From Paraburkholderia bryophila (lineage in GTDB: Bacteria > Pseudomonadota > Gammaproteobacteria > Burkholderiales > Burkholderiaceae): a DNA stretch of 64,000 nt. The stretch covers positions 3,400,001 to 3,464,000 of the forward strand of contig NZ_JACCAS010000002.1 in NCBI RefSeq assembly GCF_013409255.1, given 5' to 3'. The notes under the pieces are model-generated. The model did no database searches, was not told the DNA's origin, and worked only from the letters and a program-made list of their open reading frames with translations. This document shows positions 8,940 to 18,017 of this stretch, one piece after another. Position 1 is the stretch's first letter; each line of letters opens with the position of its first letter. The position numbers and the translations under genes are program-made.

Positions 8940-9530
8940 CTATTCCAGCGTAAAGCGGTCCCGCGTGGTCACGTAGTCGCTGGCGCCGAACCGGCCCACC
9001 GGAAAGTAGTGCTGCAACCGCACGCGCCAGGTGTCGGTATCGATCAACTCGTCGCGCGCGTGGAGCCGATGCACCCGGCCGATGAAAATCTGCCGGCTGC
9101 TCGTCTCCAGCGTCTCCCAGATCGTGCATTCGAACGCGACCGGCGCTTCGGCGATACGCGGCGGCGCCACGTGCGTGCTCGGCACCGCCGTGAAGCCGAC
9201 CTCGGCCAACTCGCTCACATTGGGCGGCAGCCTTTCCCCGCAGCGATGCATCTTCAGCGCGATGGCTTCGTCGGCGAGATGCACGACAAACTCGCCCGTG
9301 CGCACGATATTGACCGCCGTGTCCTTCAGCGTGCCGTCCGCGACGCGGTTGATGCTGATCATCACGATCGGTGGTTCCTCGCCAAGCATGTTGAACATCG
9401 AGAACGGCGCGGCATTGATGGTGCCGTCGGCGCCGAGCGTGGTGACGAGCGCGATAGGACGCGGCACGATCAGGCTCGCCATCAGTTTGTAACGCTGGTA
9501 TTCGGTGATCGCGTCGAAGTCGATTTCCAT
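8940..9530 (-). CDS. Flavin reductase-like FMN-binding split-barrel protein
   Basis: 196 residues starting at ATG 9530 (MEIDFDAITEYQRYKLMASL). One nucleotide separates this ATG from the TGA of the upstream GntR gene, so translation is probably coupled; a longer frame upstream overlaps that gene and is rejected. The sequence has the flavin reductase pattern LIVPRPIALVTTLGADGTINAAPFSMFN and PPIVMISINR, the FMN-binding split barrel of RutF/HpaC-like proteins. Such proteins pass reduced FMN to two-component monooxygenases. A DszC-like FMN monooxygenase sits in the divergent operon (16098-17399), so this is a plausible partner. Whether it uses NADH or NADPH cannot be told. Confidence 0.88.
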   Translation of the reverse strand: MEIDFDAITEYQRYKLMASLIVPRPIALVTTLGADGTINAAPFSMFNMLGEEPPIVMISINRVADGTLKDTAVNIVRTGEFVVHLADEAIALKMHRCGERLPPNVSELAEVGFTAVPSTHVAPPRIAEAPVAFECTIWETLETSSRQIFIGRVHRLHARDELIDTDTWRVRLQHYFPVGRFGASDYVTTRDRFTLE

Positions 9531-9531
9531 C

Positions 9532-10299
9532 TCAGCGCCCTTGAATCGGAACAGCGTGCCCGACGAGGCCGAGCAATTGGCCCAGACTTTTTTCACCCCG
9601 CATTCGCGTGATTTCGATGCGTTCCTCGATATGCCGTAAGTGCGCTTCCATTAGCGCCATTGCGCCCGCGGCATCGCGCGCTTCCAGACAATCGACGATC
9701 GCCGCGTGTTCCGCGTGCTCGCACGGCGCGTTGCCCGGCGTCTCGTAGACGCCGACAATCAGCGAACAGCGCGAGACCAGTTCCTTCAGGTAGTTCTGCA
9801 GGATCGAATTGCCCGCCAGCGCCGCGATGCGCATATGGAAGCCGCTCGCGAGCGTCGCCCATGACGGTTGATCGAAACGATGCATCGCCGCGTGCTCGCT
9901 CGCGAGCTGTTGACGCAAGGTCTCGATGTCATGCGCGCTCGCGCGCTGCACGGCCAGTTCCACCAGCATCCGTTCGACCGAGCGCCGCGCTTCGAAAATC
10001 TCGCGGGTTTCCTCCGGAGTCGGCTCCGCGATCACCGCGCCTTTGTTCGGGCGCAGTACCACGATGCCATCGTAGGCGAGCTTTTCCAGCACGCGGCGCA
10101 CCACCGCGCGGCCGACGCCGAACAACTGGCAGAGCTCGGGCTCCGGCAATTTCGTGCCGGGCGTCAGGCGATGATTCAGCACGCCGTCGAAGATCGATTG
10201 ATAGAGGCGCGCGTCGACGTCGGCGTCTTCTTTCGGCGTTCCCCTGGTGGTGCCCTTCGGCGTTCTTTTAGCGGTGGCCGCGCTGGCGTTCGTGCTCAT
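9532..10299 (-). CDS. GntR/FCD-family transcriptional regulator
   Basis: 255 residues. The ATG at 10299 overlaps the stop of the deacetylase gene (ATGA), so the two are translationally coupled. A Thr/Lys-rich N-terminal arm of ~28 residues precedes a winged helix (LYQSIFDGVLNHRLTPGTKL, then LCQLFGVGRAVVRRVLEKLAYDG). An all-helical FCD ligand domain follows, with metal/ligand-binding acidic and His residues (FEARRSVERMLVELA, FHMRIAALAGN, EHAAIVDCLEARDAAGAMALMEAHL). These regulators usually repress their operon and are released by a pathway metabolite. It likely controls both its own operon and the divergent ABC importer/monooxygenase operon. Confidence 0.9.
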   Translation of the reverse strand: MSTNASAATAKRTPKGTTRGTPKEDADVDARLYQSIFDGVLNHRLTPGTKLPEPELCQLFGVGRAVVRRVLEKLAYDGIVVLRPNKGAVIAEPTPEETREIFEARRSVERMLVELAVQRASAHDIETLRQQLASEHAAMHRFDQPSWATLASGFHMRIAALAGNSILQNYLKELVSRCSLIVGVYETPGNAPCEHAEHAAIVDCLEARDAAGAMALMEAHLRHIEERIEITRMRGEKSLGQLLGLVGHAVPIQGR

Positions 10300-11261
10300 G
10301 CCTCGGCCGGCCGCAACACGCCGTCCCGTTCCAGTTGGTCCATGTGATCCGCGATCGCGCCCGGCGTGGTGACCCACACGTCGCCTCGGGCGCGTGCCGC
10401 GGCGATATGTTCGAGCGCGCGCCGCAAATGCCGCAAGCGATACGGCTGCCCGACCAGATAAGGATGCAGCGCGATGCCCATCACCAACGCCTGCGGCTCT
10501 GCGCCACGGTTGGCCTGGTCGAGCATTTCGTCGAACTGGTCGACGATCATGTCGGCGAACGCGCGGCCGTCCATCAGGCGGCCGACCATCATCGGCAGAT
10601 CGTTGAGTTCCTGCGGATACGGGATCGACCAGAGCGGCGCGCCGCGCGTGGCCATCCGCACCGGACGGTCGTCGTGGCACCAGTTCAGCGTATAGCGGTA
10701 GCCGGTTTCGGCGAGCAGGTCCGGCGTCAGAGGCGACTCCGATATCCACGGCGAGAGCCAGCCGTGCGGCGGCGTGCCGGATTCGTCGACGATCCGCTCG
10801 CGGCAATGCAACAGCAACTCGCGCTCGCCGGTTTCGTCGAGTTCGCTCTGCCGGTGCGCGTTGGTGTGGCCGTGGCCGATCAGTTCGTCGCCGCGCGCCA
10901 CGCACGCCGCGATCAATTCCGGGCAGTGATCGTAGAGCGCGGTATTGATCAGCGTGCCGGCCGGCATGGCCAGTTGATCGAACAGTTCGATGCAGCGCCA
11001 CGCGCCCACCCGGTTGCCGTATTCGCGCCAGCTATGGTTCAGCACATCCGGTTGCGGCGACAACGGACCGAGCGCCGCGCCGAGGCCTTCGCCAAAGGCA
11101 AAGTGCTCGATGTTGAAGCCCAGATACACCGCCAGCCCGCTGCCGCCCGGCCAACGGAACGCGTCGCGGTCTGTGATCGGCCGGTACGAAAAACGGCCGT
11201 GCGTGGCAAGCCGTTGACGCGCGCGGTTCTCTGCTAAGGGCAAATTGCGTGTGTCGTTCAT
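10296..11261 (-). CDS. Polysaccharide deacetylase-family (PuuE/allantoinase-like) hydrolase
   Basis: 321 residues. It has the NodB-homology fold of the non-carbohydrate branch: FNIEHFAFGEG near residue 50, a HSWREYGNRVGAWR stretch near 77, then DELIGHGHTNAHRQS (metal His), WLSPWISESPLTPDLLAETGYRY and an ALHPYLVGQPYR C-terminal motif. This branch includes PuuE allantoinase and acts on C-N bonds of cyclic amides or formamides. It is the first gene of a three-gene coupled operon with GntR and flavin reductase. Its likely role is hydrolysis of a cyclic ureide or amide imported or oxidised by the neighbouring proteins. The precise substrate is inference. Confidence 0.85.
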   Translation of the reverse strand: MNDTRNLPLAENRARQRLATHGRFSYRPITDRDAFRWPGGSGLAVYLGFNIEHFAFGEGLGAALGPLSPQPDVLNHSWREYGNRVGAWRCIELFDQLAMPAGTLINTALYDHCPELIAACVARGDELIGHGHTNAHRQSELDETGERELLLHCRERIVDESGTPPHGWLSPWISESPLTPDLLAETGYRYTLNWCHDDRPVRMATRGAPLWSIPYPQELNDLPMMVGRLMDGRAFADMIVDQFDEMLDQANRGAEPQALVMGIALHPYLVGQPYRLRHLRRALEHIAAARARGDVWVTTPGAIADHMDQLERDGVLRPAEA

Positions 11262-11577
11262 GGAAAGAAAGCGTGGGTGGCGAAACGCGGCCGGTACCGT
11301 TGCGGATGAATCGGTTTGGCCGGTTCATGCCCCGCGACGGATCGAAGACGCACCGTGATCGCGCAAACCGGATGACTCGGATCGCTAACGATCGACGCTG
11401 CGGATCGTTTGCAATATATGCGCCAACTCGCCGACGTTAAGCGGACCGGCGTGTCGGCAATCGATGCATGCCGTAGCGCAATGGATGGCACATGTCTTGC
11501 ATTTACGTCGCTTCGCCCAGGCCGTGCGGTTTCTCGCATGCGTGCCGCGTTTCGCCGTTCACGAGGACTTGCCCTTC
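11262..11577. promoter_or_regulatory. Divergent control region of the deacetylase and ABC-importer operons
   Basis: 316 bp between two divergent operons, so both promoters should be here. The only notable symmetry is GATCG-CTAA-CGATC at 11380-11393 (perfect 5-bp arms), with a further GGATCG about 8 bp downstream; it is a possible site for the GntR regulator encoded next door. The frame of the ATPase gene remains open upstream to 11464, but without a ribosome binding site or conserved sequence. Confidence 0.4.
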
Positions 11578-12636
11578 ATGATTCAGCCTGTTTCAAAGGT
11601 GCTCGACACCCACGCCGCCGATATCGAACTGGTCCACGTGTCGAAGCAGTACGGCGACGCGCTGGCCGTCGACGCCATCGACCTGCGCATTGCCGGCGGC
11701 CAGTATTGCTGTCTGCTTGGGCCCTCGGGATGCGGCAAGACCTCGACCTTGCGCATGATCGCCGGGCATGAATCGGTCACCGAAGGTGACATTCTGATCG
11801 CGGGCCGCAACGTCACCCGCGCCGAGCCCGCGGCACGCGGCACCGCGATGGTGTTCCAGAACTACGCGCTGTTTCCGCACCTGAGCGCGCTCGACAACGT
11901 CGCGTTCAGCCTGAAGATGCGCGGCATCGCGAAAGACGAGCGCCGCAAGCGCGCCGGCGAACTGCTCGAACTCGTCGCGATGTCCGCGTATGCCGAGCGC
12001 AAGCCGGCCCAGTTGTCGGGCGGTCAGCAACAACGTGTGGCGCTGGCGCGCGCGCTGCTGAATCAGCCCGGCTGTCTGCTGCTCGACGAACCGCTGTCCG
12101 CGCTCGACCCGTTCCTGCGCGTGCAGATGCGCGCGGAACTCAAGCGCTGGCAGAAGGAACTGGCCATCACGTTCGTACACGTCACGCATTCGCAGGAAGA
12201 AGCCATGGCGCTGGCCGATCTCGTGGTCGTGATGAGCCACGGGCGGATCGAACAGAGCGGCACGCCGCATGAGGTGTTCAACCGTCCGCGCACCGAATTC
12301 GTCGCGCGCTTTCTGGGTGGTCATAACGTGTTCAAGAGCAATGGCCACTTGTTTACCGTGCGCGCCGATCATCTGCGAATCGTGCCGCATGGCGTGACGC
12401 CCGTGCAGAACGCCGGCGGCGACAGCGGCCTGACGCGGATCGGCGGCGTGCCCTGCACGGTGCGCGAAGCCGAATACCAGGGCACGCATCTGCGCATGAC
12501 GCTCGATCCGCTCGACGGCTCCCCCGAACTGATTTCGCTCGTCGGCGATGGCGACTATGACCCGGCGCGGCTCGGTCCCGATGCGCGCGTCGTGGTCTGG
12601 TGGAATGAACAGGATGCGCATCCGCTGGCCGCGTGA
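11578..12636 (+). CDS. ABC transporter ATP-binding protein (polyamine/PotA type)
   Basis: 352 residues from the ATG at 11578; earlier in-frame starts give an unconserved leader and are rejected. It shows every ATPase motif in order: Walker A GPSGCGKT (residues 48-55), Q-loop VFQNYALFPH, signature LSGGQQQRVALARAL, Walker B CLLLDEPLSALD and the switch His in HVTHSQEEAM. The C-terminal ~110 residues form a TOBE-like regulatory domain. This is the PotA/spermidine-putrescine class. It energises the importer formed with the following binding protein and two permeases. Confidence 0.92.
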   Translation: MIQPVSKVLDTHAADIELVHVSKQYGDALAVDAIDLRIAGGQYCCLLGPSGCGKTSTLRMIAGHESVTEGDILIAGRNVTRAEPAARGTAMVFQNYALFPHLSALDNVAFSLKMRGIAKDERRKRAGELLELVAMSAYAERKPAQLSGGQQQRVALARALLNQPGCLLLDEPLSALDPFLRVQMRAELKRWQKELAITFVHVTHSQEEAMALADLVVVMSHGRIEQSGTPHEVFNRPRTEFVARFLGGHNVFKSNGHLFTVRADHLRIVPHGVTPVQNAGGDSGLTRIGGVPCTVREAEYQGTHLRMTLDPLDGSPELISLVGDGDYDPARLGPDARVVVWWNEQDAHPLAA

Positions 12637-12737
12637 GCGTTTGAATGCTTGCGTGGTGGCGTGTCGCTGCTGCGCATCGCAGTAGTGAATAGAACGTCAA
12701 ATCGAACGTCAATCCCGCGTCAACTGAGGAGAAAGCA

Positions 12738-14033
12738 ATGACTGAAGCGAACGAGAGCCCGGCAGCGGCCGCCGTAGAGGGCAAGGAAAAAGGCCTGTCG
12801 CGCCGCACGTTCATCAAGGGCGCGGTGGCGGCGGCCGGCATTGCCGGTTTTCCGTACGTGCATGCACAGGAAAAGATCACGCTGCGTTATCTCGGCACGG
12901 CGGTCAACCAGAGTTCCGACATTGCGAAGAAGTTCAAGGAAGACACCGGCATCGAGATTCAATACATTCCGGTCACGACCGATGACGTCGCCAAGCGCAT
13001 CATCACGCAGCCCAACTCGTTCGATATCGTCGACACCGAATACTTCTCGCTGAAGAAGCTGATCCCGGCCGCCACGCTGGCGGGCATGGACACGAAGCGC
13101 ATCAAGCTCGCCGACAAGATCACGCCGGTGCTCACACGCGGTGAAATCAACGGCAAGAAGATCGGCGACCAGGGCACCGCGCCGAAGAAGGTAATGTTCC
13201 TGACCGGCCCGCGTTCGACCGAGTTCTCCGCCACGCCGACCCAGTGGATGACGCTGATCCCCACCACCTACAACGCGGACACGCTGGGCATTCGTCCCGA
13301 CCTGATCAAACGGCCGATCGACAGCTGGGCGGAACTGCTCAATCCGCAATTCAAGGGCAAGGCGGCGCTGCTGAACATTCCCGCGATCGGCATCATGGAT
13401 TCGGCAATGGCGATCGAAGCAATGGGTCATATCAAGTACGGCGACAAAGGCAACATGACCAAGGCCGAGATCGATCAGACCATCAAGATCCTGATCGAAG
13501 CGAAACGCGCCGGCCAGTTCCGCGCGTTCTGGAAGGACTTCAACGAAAGCGTGAACCTGATGGCGTCGGGCGAAGTGGTGATTCAGTCGATGTGGTCGCC
13601 CGCCGTGACGAAGGTTCGCACCATGGGCATTGCCTGCAAATTCCAGCCACTGAAAGAAGGCTACCGTTCGTGGGCCTCGGGCTTCGGTTTTCCTCGTTCG
13701 CTGCAAGGCAAGAAGCTCGACGCCGCGTATGAGTTCGTCAACTGGTTCCAGGACGGCTGGGCCGGCGCTTATCTGATGCGTCAGGGCTACTACTCCGGCG
13801 TGCTCGAAACGGCGAAGACGCACATGCAGCCGTACGAGTGGGACTACTGGATCGAAGGCAAAGCGGCGGCGCAGGACATCAAGGCGCCGGACGGCCAGTT
13901 GCTCGAAAAAGCCGGCACCGTGCGCGACGGCGGCTCGTACACGCAGCGTATGGGCGCGATTGCCTGCTGGAACGCGGTGATGGACGAGAACATCTACATG
14001 GTGCAGAAGTGGAACGAGTTCATCGCGGCCTGA
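12738..14033 (+). CDS. ABC transporter extracellular solute-binding protein (PotD-like), Tat signal
   Basis: 431 residues, preceded by GAGGAGAAAGCA. The N-terminus has a twin-arginine motif (LSRRTFIKG) followed by AAVAAAGIAGF, so Tat export is likely. The mature chain begins ITLRYLGTAVNQSSDIAKKF and has the two-lobed layout of polyamine/iron-type binding proteins (cluster D), with KAALLNIPAIGIMDSAMAI and WSPAVTKVRTMG. Its long N-terminal region before the signal (about 24 residues) is common for Tat substrates. It would deliver the substrate to the permeases encoded just after it. The ligand is unknown; polyamine-like cations or small organic acids are typical for the family. Confidence 0.9.
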   Translation: MTEANESPAAAAVEGKEKGLSRRTFIKGAVAAAGIAGFPYVHAQEKITLRYLGTAVNQSSDIAKKFKEDTGIEIQYIPVTTDDVAKRIITQPNSFDIVDTEYFSLKKLIPAATLAGMDTKRIKLADKITPVLTRGEINGKKIGDQGTAPKKVMFLTGPRSTEFSATPTQWMTLIPTTYNADTLGIRPDLIKRPIDSWAELLNPQFKGKAALLNIPAIGIMDSAMAIEAMGHIKYGDKGNMTKAEIDQTIKILIEAKRAGQFRAFWKDFNESVNLMASGEVVIQSMWSPAVTKVRTMGIACKFQPLKEGYRSWASGFGFPRSLQGKKLDAAYEFVNWFQDGWAGAYLMRQGYYSGVLETAKTHMQPYEWDYWIEGKAAAQDIKAPDGQLLEKAGTVRDGGSYTQRMGAIACWNAVMDENIYMVQKWNEFIAA

Positions 14034-14087
14034 GTGTTCAGCAGGCTATTAGACAAGCGGTCAATTAAGGGACTCACTGAGCAAGCC

Positions 14088-15002
14088 ATGGCCACCATCG
14101 ACCTACCCTCGCGCGCGCAGGACGAGCCCGTCAAGCACCGGCGCGCGCCGGCCTGGCTGCAGGCGACGCCGCTGACACTGACGTTCCTGCTGTTTTTTAT
14201 CGTGCCGCTGGTGATCACGCTGATCGTCAGTTTCTGGGACTTCAACGAATACCAGATCATCCCCGCGTTCACGCTGAAGAACTACGCGGCGATCTTCAAC
14301 GGCTGTTCGTCGATGACCGACGTCTGCGTGACACTCAAGACCTACTGGTCGACGCTCAAATTCTGCGCGATCGTGTGGGCGGTGACCCTGCTGCTGGGTT
14401 TCGCCATCGCCTACTTTCTCGCGTTCCATGTCCGCACCACGAGCATGCAGACGGTGCTGTTCCTCGTCTGCACGATTCCGTTCTGGACTTCGAACGTGAT
14501 CCGCATGATCTCGTGGATGCCGCTGCTCGGCCGCAACGGCCTCGTCAATCAGGCGCTGATCGGCGCGCATGTGATCGATCAGCCGCTCGAATGGCTGCTG
14601 TATTCGAACTTTTCGGTGGTGCTGGCGTTCGTGCATCTTTACACGTTCTTCATGATCGTGCCGATCTTCAACGCGATGATGCGGATCGACCGCTCACTGC
14701 TCGAAGCGGCACGCGATGCCGGCGCGAGCGGCTGGCAAGTGGTGCGCGACGTGGTCGTGCCGCTGTCGAAAACCGGCATTGTGATCGGCTCGATCTTCGT
14801 AATCACGATCGTGATGGGCGACTTTCTGACCGTCGGCGTGATGGGCGGCCAGCAGATCGCGTCGGTCGGCAAGATCATTCAGGTGCAAACCGGCTACCTG
14901 CAGTTTCCGGCGGCCGCCGCCAACGCGATCATTCTGCTGGCCGTGGTGCTGATGATCGTGTGGGCGTTGACGCGGGTCGTCGATATTCGCAAGGAGCTGT
15001 GA
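14088..15002 (+). CDS. ABC transporter permease (PotB-like)
   Basis: 304 residues from the ATG at 14088 (MATIDLPSRAQDEPVKHRRA). A GTG directly after the upstream stop would add 18 residues, but the ATG gives the family-like start. About six transmembrane helices follow, the first at LTLTFLLFFIVPLVITLIVS. The cytoplasmic EAA loop (LLEAARDAGASGWQVVRDVVVPLSKTG, in two parts) docks with the ATPase. It forms the inner-membrane channel with the next gene, 2 bp away. Confidence 0.9.
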   Translation: MATIDLPSRAQDEPVKHRRAPAWLQATPLTLTFLLFFIVPLVITLIVSFWDFNEYQIIPAFTLKNYAAIFNGCSSMTDVCVTLKTYWSTLKFCAIVWAVTLLLGFAIAYFLAFHVRTTSMQTVLFLVCTIPFWTSNVIRMISWMPLLGRNGLVNQALIGAHVIDQPLEWLLYSNFSVVLAFVHLYTFFMIVPIFNAMMRIDRSLLEAARDAGASGWQVVRDVVVPLSKTGIVIGSIFVITIVMGDFLTVGVMGGQQIASVGKIIQVQTGYLQFPAAAANAIILLAVVLMIVWALTRVVDIRKEL

Positions 15003-15004
15003 AA

Positions 15005-15910
15005 ATGCAGGCCATTCGCGTCAAACACCGGGAACGGCGGCCGGCGAGTTTCTATTGGCTCGCGCTGCTGTTCGGCCTGTTCGTGCTGTTCCTGTACGGA
15101 CCGGTGATCACGATTTTCATTCTGTCGTTTCAGGGCCCCGAAGGCGGCCTCACGTTCCCCATGCGTGGCGTGTCGCTGCACTGGTTCGCGGTGTTGCGCG
15201 ACGGCGTGGGCGACATCGATATCTGGGCCGCGTTCGGGCGTTCGGTGCGGCTCGCGTCGGCGGTGACGGTGCTCACGGTGCTGTTTTCCGTTGCGGCCGG
15301 TCTCGCGTTCCGGCGCAAGTTTCGCGGCGATACCGCGGTGTTTTATGTGTCGGTCGCCAGTTTGATCATGCCGTCGATCATCGTTTCGCTCGGCATCGGC
15401 CTGACCTTCCGCCTGCTCGACAATGGCGTGAAGTATCTGGCTACCGCGTGGGGCTATCAGTCTTTCGCCGATAGCTATACGACCTCGATGGGGTTGTTCA
15501 CGTCGGCGCTCGGCGCGCATTTGACGTGGACGCTGCCGTTCGGCCTGCTGGTCATGTTCGCGGTGTTCAACCGCTTCAATCCCGCTTACGAAGAAGCGTC
15601 GCGCGATCTCGGCGCGACGCCGTGGCAGAGTTTCCGCCATGTCGTGCTGCCGATCATCGGACCTTCGGTGGTGGGCGTCGCCATGTTCGGTTTCACGCTC
15701 TCGTGGGACGAAATTGCCCGCACCTCGCAGGCTATCGGCGATCAGAACACGCTGCCGCTCGAACTGCAGGGGCTCACCACGTCGGTCACGACGCCCGTCA
15801 TTTACGCGTTGGGCACGATGACGACGGTGTTGTCGCTGACGGTGATGGGCGTGTCGCTATTCGCGGTGCGATGGCTGTCGCGCCGGCGCGCGGTGGCGGC
15901 GCTGAAATAG
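15005..15910 (+). CDS. ABC transporter permease (PotC-like)
   Basis: 301 residues from ATG 15005, two bases after the first permease. The N-terminus is basic and then hydrophobic (FYWLALLFGLFVLFLYGPV), with about six helices. The EAA loop reads YEEASRDLGATPWQSFRHVVLP. The C-terminus ends RWLSRRRAVAALK. It is the second half of the heterodimeric channel of the importer. Gene order ATPase-binding protein-permease-permease matches polyamine-type operons. Confidence 0.9.
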   Translation: MQAIRVKHRERRPASFYWLALLFGLFVLFLYGPVITIFILSFQGPEGGLTFPMRGVSLHWFAVLRDGVGDIDIWAAFGRSVRLASAVTVLTVLFSVAAGLAFRRKFRGDTAVFYVSVASLIMPSIIVSLGIGLTFRLLDNGVKYLATAWGYQSFADSYTTSMGLFTSALGAHLTWTLPFGLLVMFAVFNRFNPAYEEASRDLGATPWQSFRHVVLPIIGPSVVGVAMFGFTLSWDEIARTSQAIGDQNTLPLELQGLTTSVTTPVIYALGTMTTVLSLTVMGVSLFAVRWLSRRRAVAALK

Positions 15911-16097
15911 CGCGGGTGGCGGCAGCCTGTCGGATTGAACGAACCCGCTGAACACGTTGAACTCGCTTCGCTCGCTGAACCCAGCGAGCATTTCACTTCT
16001 GGTGCTAAGAATCGGCCAATTTCTTCGTTGCTAGCGTACGCCTTGCTCCCGTACCGTTCTCCGATTGCGCACCACGCGCACCCGTTTTGTAGAACCC

Positions 16098-17399
16098 ATG
16101 GCAGCAAACGAATCGCAACCGACCCCGACACACTCCATCGCCGACGCCGCGCAACTGTTCGGCGAAGACGATCTGACGCGCCGCTTCGCGCCGGTTTTCG
16201 CGCGGATCGCCGAAGGCGCGGTGCAGCGCGAACAACAACGCGAGCTGGCCTATGCACCGGTCGACTGGTTGCGCGACGCGGGCTACACCAAACTGCGCGT
16301 GCCGAAAGCGTACGGCGGCGAAGGCGTGTCGTTCACGGCGTTTCTCGCGTTGGTCACGCGGCTCGGCGAAGCGGATTCGAATCTGCCGCAAATCCTGCGC
16401 GTACACGGCGGCTTTATCGAGTCGCTGCTGGAAAGCGACGACGAGCCGTTGCGCGACCGCTGGTTCACACGCATCGCGCAAGGCCAGATTATCGGCGGCG
16501 CGACCTCCGAGCGCAGTGCGGCGACCGACAACAGCGTGCGTCTCACGCAGACTAACGGCGCATGGCATCTCGACGGCGAAAAGTACTACACCACCGGCAC
16601 GCTTTACGCGGACTGGGTCGACGTCACCGCGCACGACGGCGAGAGCCATGTGCGCGTCATCGTCAAAGCCGACGCGCCGGGGCTCGAACGCATCGACGAC
16701 TGGGACGGCTTCGGTCAGCGCCTGACCGGCAGCGGCACCGCGCGTTTCAACCAGGTGCCGGTTGCGATCGACAATCTGTACCGCCGCTATCGCGCGTCCG
16801 AGCCGCGCAGCAACAGCCTGCTCACATCGTATTACCAGGCGCTGCACATCGCGAATCTGGCGGGCATCAGCCGCGCGGCGTTGCGCGACGCGGTGGCCTT
16901 CACGCGGGCCAAAACCCGCACGTTCGGCATTCCCGGCGAATCGAGCCCGCGTGACAACCCGCTGGTGCAGCGTGTGATCGGACGGCTCGCGAGCCTCGCG
17001 TATTCGACGCAGAGCCTCAGCACGTCGCTGGCCCGCGCGATCGACGAAGTCTCGGCGGCCCGCGCGCAAGGCCGCAGCAATGAACAGGCCTACGTCCACC
17101 TCGACATTCAAACGTTTCAGGCGCAGCAGATCGTGATCGAACAGACGCTGCAAGCGGCGACGCTGCTGTTCGAAGTGGGCGGCGCGTCGGCCACCAGCGA
17201 GTCGCGCCGCCTCGACCGCTACTGGCGCAATGCGCGCGTACTCGCCTCGCATAACCCGGCGATCGTCCGCGAGGCTGCGATCGGCGACTTCTATCTGAAC
17301 GGCAACGCGCATAACGAGCGCTTCGGGCTTGAGCCGCAAAGCGCTTCGGTTGCGGCTTCGGCTTCGGCTGCGGCTTCTGTTCCTGTCGCCTCGTATTGA
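16098..17399 (+). CDS. DszC/SfnB-like flavin-dependent monooxygenase (acyl-CoA dehydrogenase fold)
   Basis: 433 residues from ATG 16098 (MAANESQPTPTHSIADAAQL); an upstream TTG is less likely. The acyl-CoA dehydrogenase fold is seen in WLRDAGYTKLRVPKAYGGEG, then GGATSERSAATDNSVRLTQ and WHLDGEKYYTTGTLYADWV. The usual catalytic Glu of true dehydrogenases is not evident and the sequence sits closer to DszC/SfnB FMNH2-dependent oxygenases. It closes the importer operon, about 190 bp after the second permease. With the flavin reductase at 8940-9530 it would form a two-component oxygenase acting on the imported substrate. The last ~20 residues (SASVAASASAAASVPVASY) come from a GCTTCG-type hexamer repeat and look like slippage. 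Confidence 0.82.
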   Translation: MAANESQPTPTHSIADAAQLFGEDDLTRRFAPVFARIAEGAVQREQQRELAYAPVDWLRDAGYTKLRVPKAYGGEGVSFTAFLALVTRLGEADSNLPQILRVHGGFIESLLESDDEPLRDRWFTRIAQGQIIGGATSERSAATDNSVRLTQTNGAWHLDGEKYYTTGTLYADWVDVTAHDGESHVRVIVKADAPGLERIDDWDGFGQRLTGSGTARFNQVPVAIDNLYRRYRASEPRSNSLLTSYYQALHIANLAGISRAALRDAVAFTRAKTRTFGIPGESSPRDNPLVQRVIGRLASLAYSTQSLSTSLARAIDEVSAARAQGRSNEQAYVHLDIQTFQAQQIVIEQTLQAATLLFEVGGASATSESRRLDRYWRNARVLASHNPAIVREAAIGDFYLNGNAHNERFGLEPQSASVAASASAAASVPVASY

Positions 17400-17498
17400 C
17401 CGGCGTCTCCAGGGCGGTCGAATGTACGCCGCCACGGGGCAACCGGTCGGCACACGCATGCGCTAAGCTTGCGCAACCGAACCGCCCTGACGAGCGTC

Positions 17499-18017
17499 AT
17501 GAAGAACCTGCCCGCCTACGAGCCTCCCGTCGACGAAGCCGAACTGCTGCTGAAGTGGATCCGCCGCGCGCGCGAATCGCAGATGAGCCATTACGACATG
17601 GCCGACCTGCTGTCCGCGCGCGACCGCCAGCTCGGCTGGCTGGTCACCGCGTTGACCGCGTTCGTCGGCACTGCGGTGTTTGCGTCGCTCACCGCGGCGG
17701 CGGTCTCGCCGGCGTTGCGGATCTTCGTAGGGTTGGTCAGCGTCGCAGCGGCGGTGTCGGCGGCGTTGCAAACCTTTCTGCGCTATGCGGAGCGCGCGGA
17801 AAAGCACCGCGCCGCCGGTGCGCGTTATGGCGCGGTACGCCGCCGACTCGAAGCGATCTTCGTCGGCGACGCCGATGCGCGCGACGGTCACTACCTCGCC
17901 GCGACGCGCGAAGAGCTCGACCGGCTCGCCGAAGATTCGCCCAATGTGCCGCCACGCGTGTTTTATCGCACGCAGCGCAAGCTCTCCACCGACCCGCTGC
18001 GCAGCCGCGACGCCTGA
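17499..18017 (+). CDS. SLATT-domain two-helix membrane protein
   Basis: 172 residues from ATG 17499; a TTG ten codons upstream is an alternative. After an N-terminal helix (EAELLLKWIRRARESQMSHYDMADLL) come two adjacent transmembrane segments (LGWLVTALTAFVGTAVFASL and ALRIFVGLVSVAAAVSAALQ). A long cytoplasmic helical part follows (RYAERAEKHRAAGARYGAVRRRLEAIF). This is the layout of SLATT proteins, 2TM effectors often found beside SMODS nucleotidyltransferases or SLOG sensors in defence islands. No such partner is present here, so this is an orphan. Membrane disruption is the proposed role of the family, not shown here. Confidence 0.78.
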   Translation: MKNLPAYEPPVDEAELLLKWIRRARESQMSHYDMADLLSARDRQLGWLVTALTAFVGTAVFASLTAAAVSPALRIFVGLVSVAAAVSAALQTFLRYAERAEKHRAAGARYGAVRRRLEAIFVGDADARDGHYLAATREELDRLAEDSPNVPPRVFYRTQRKLSTDPLRSRDA

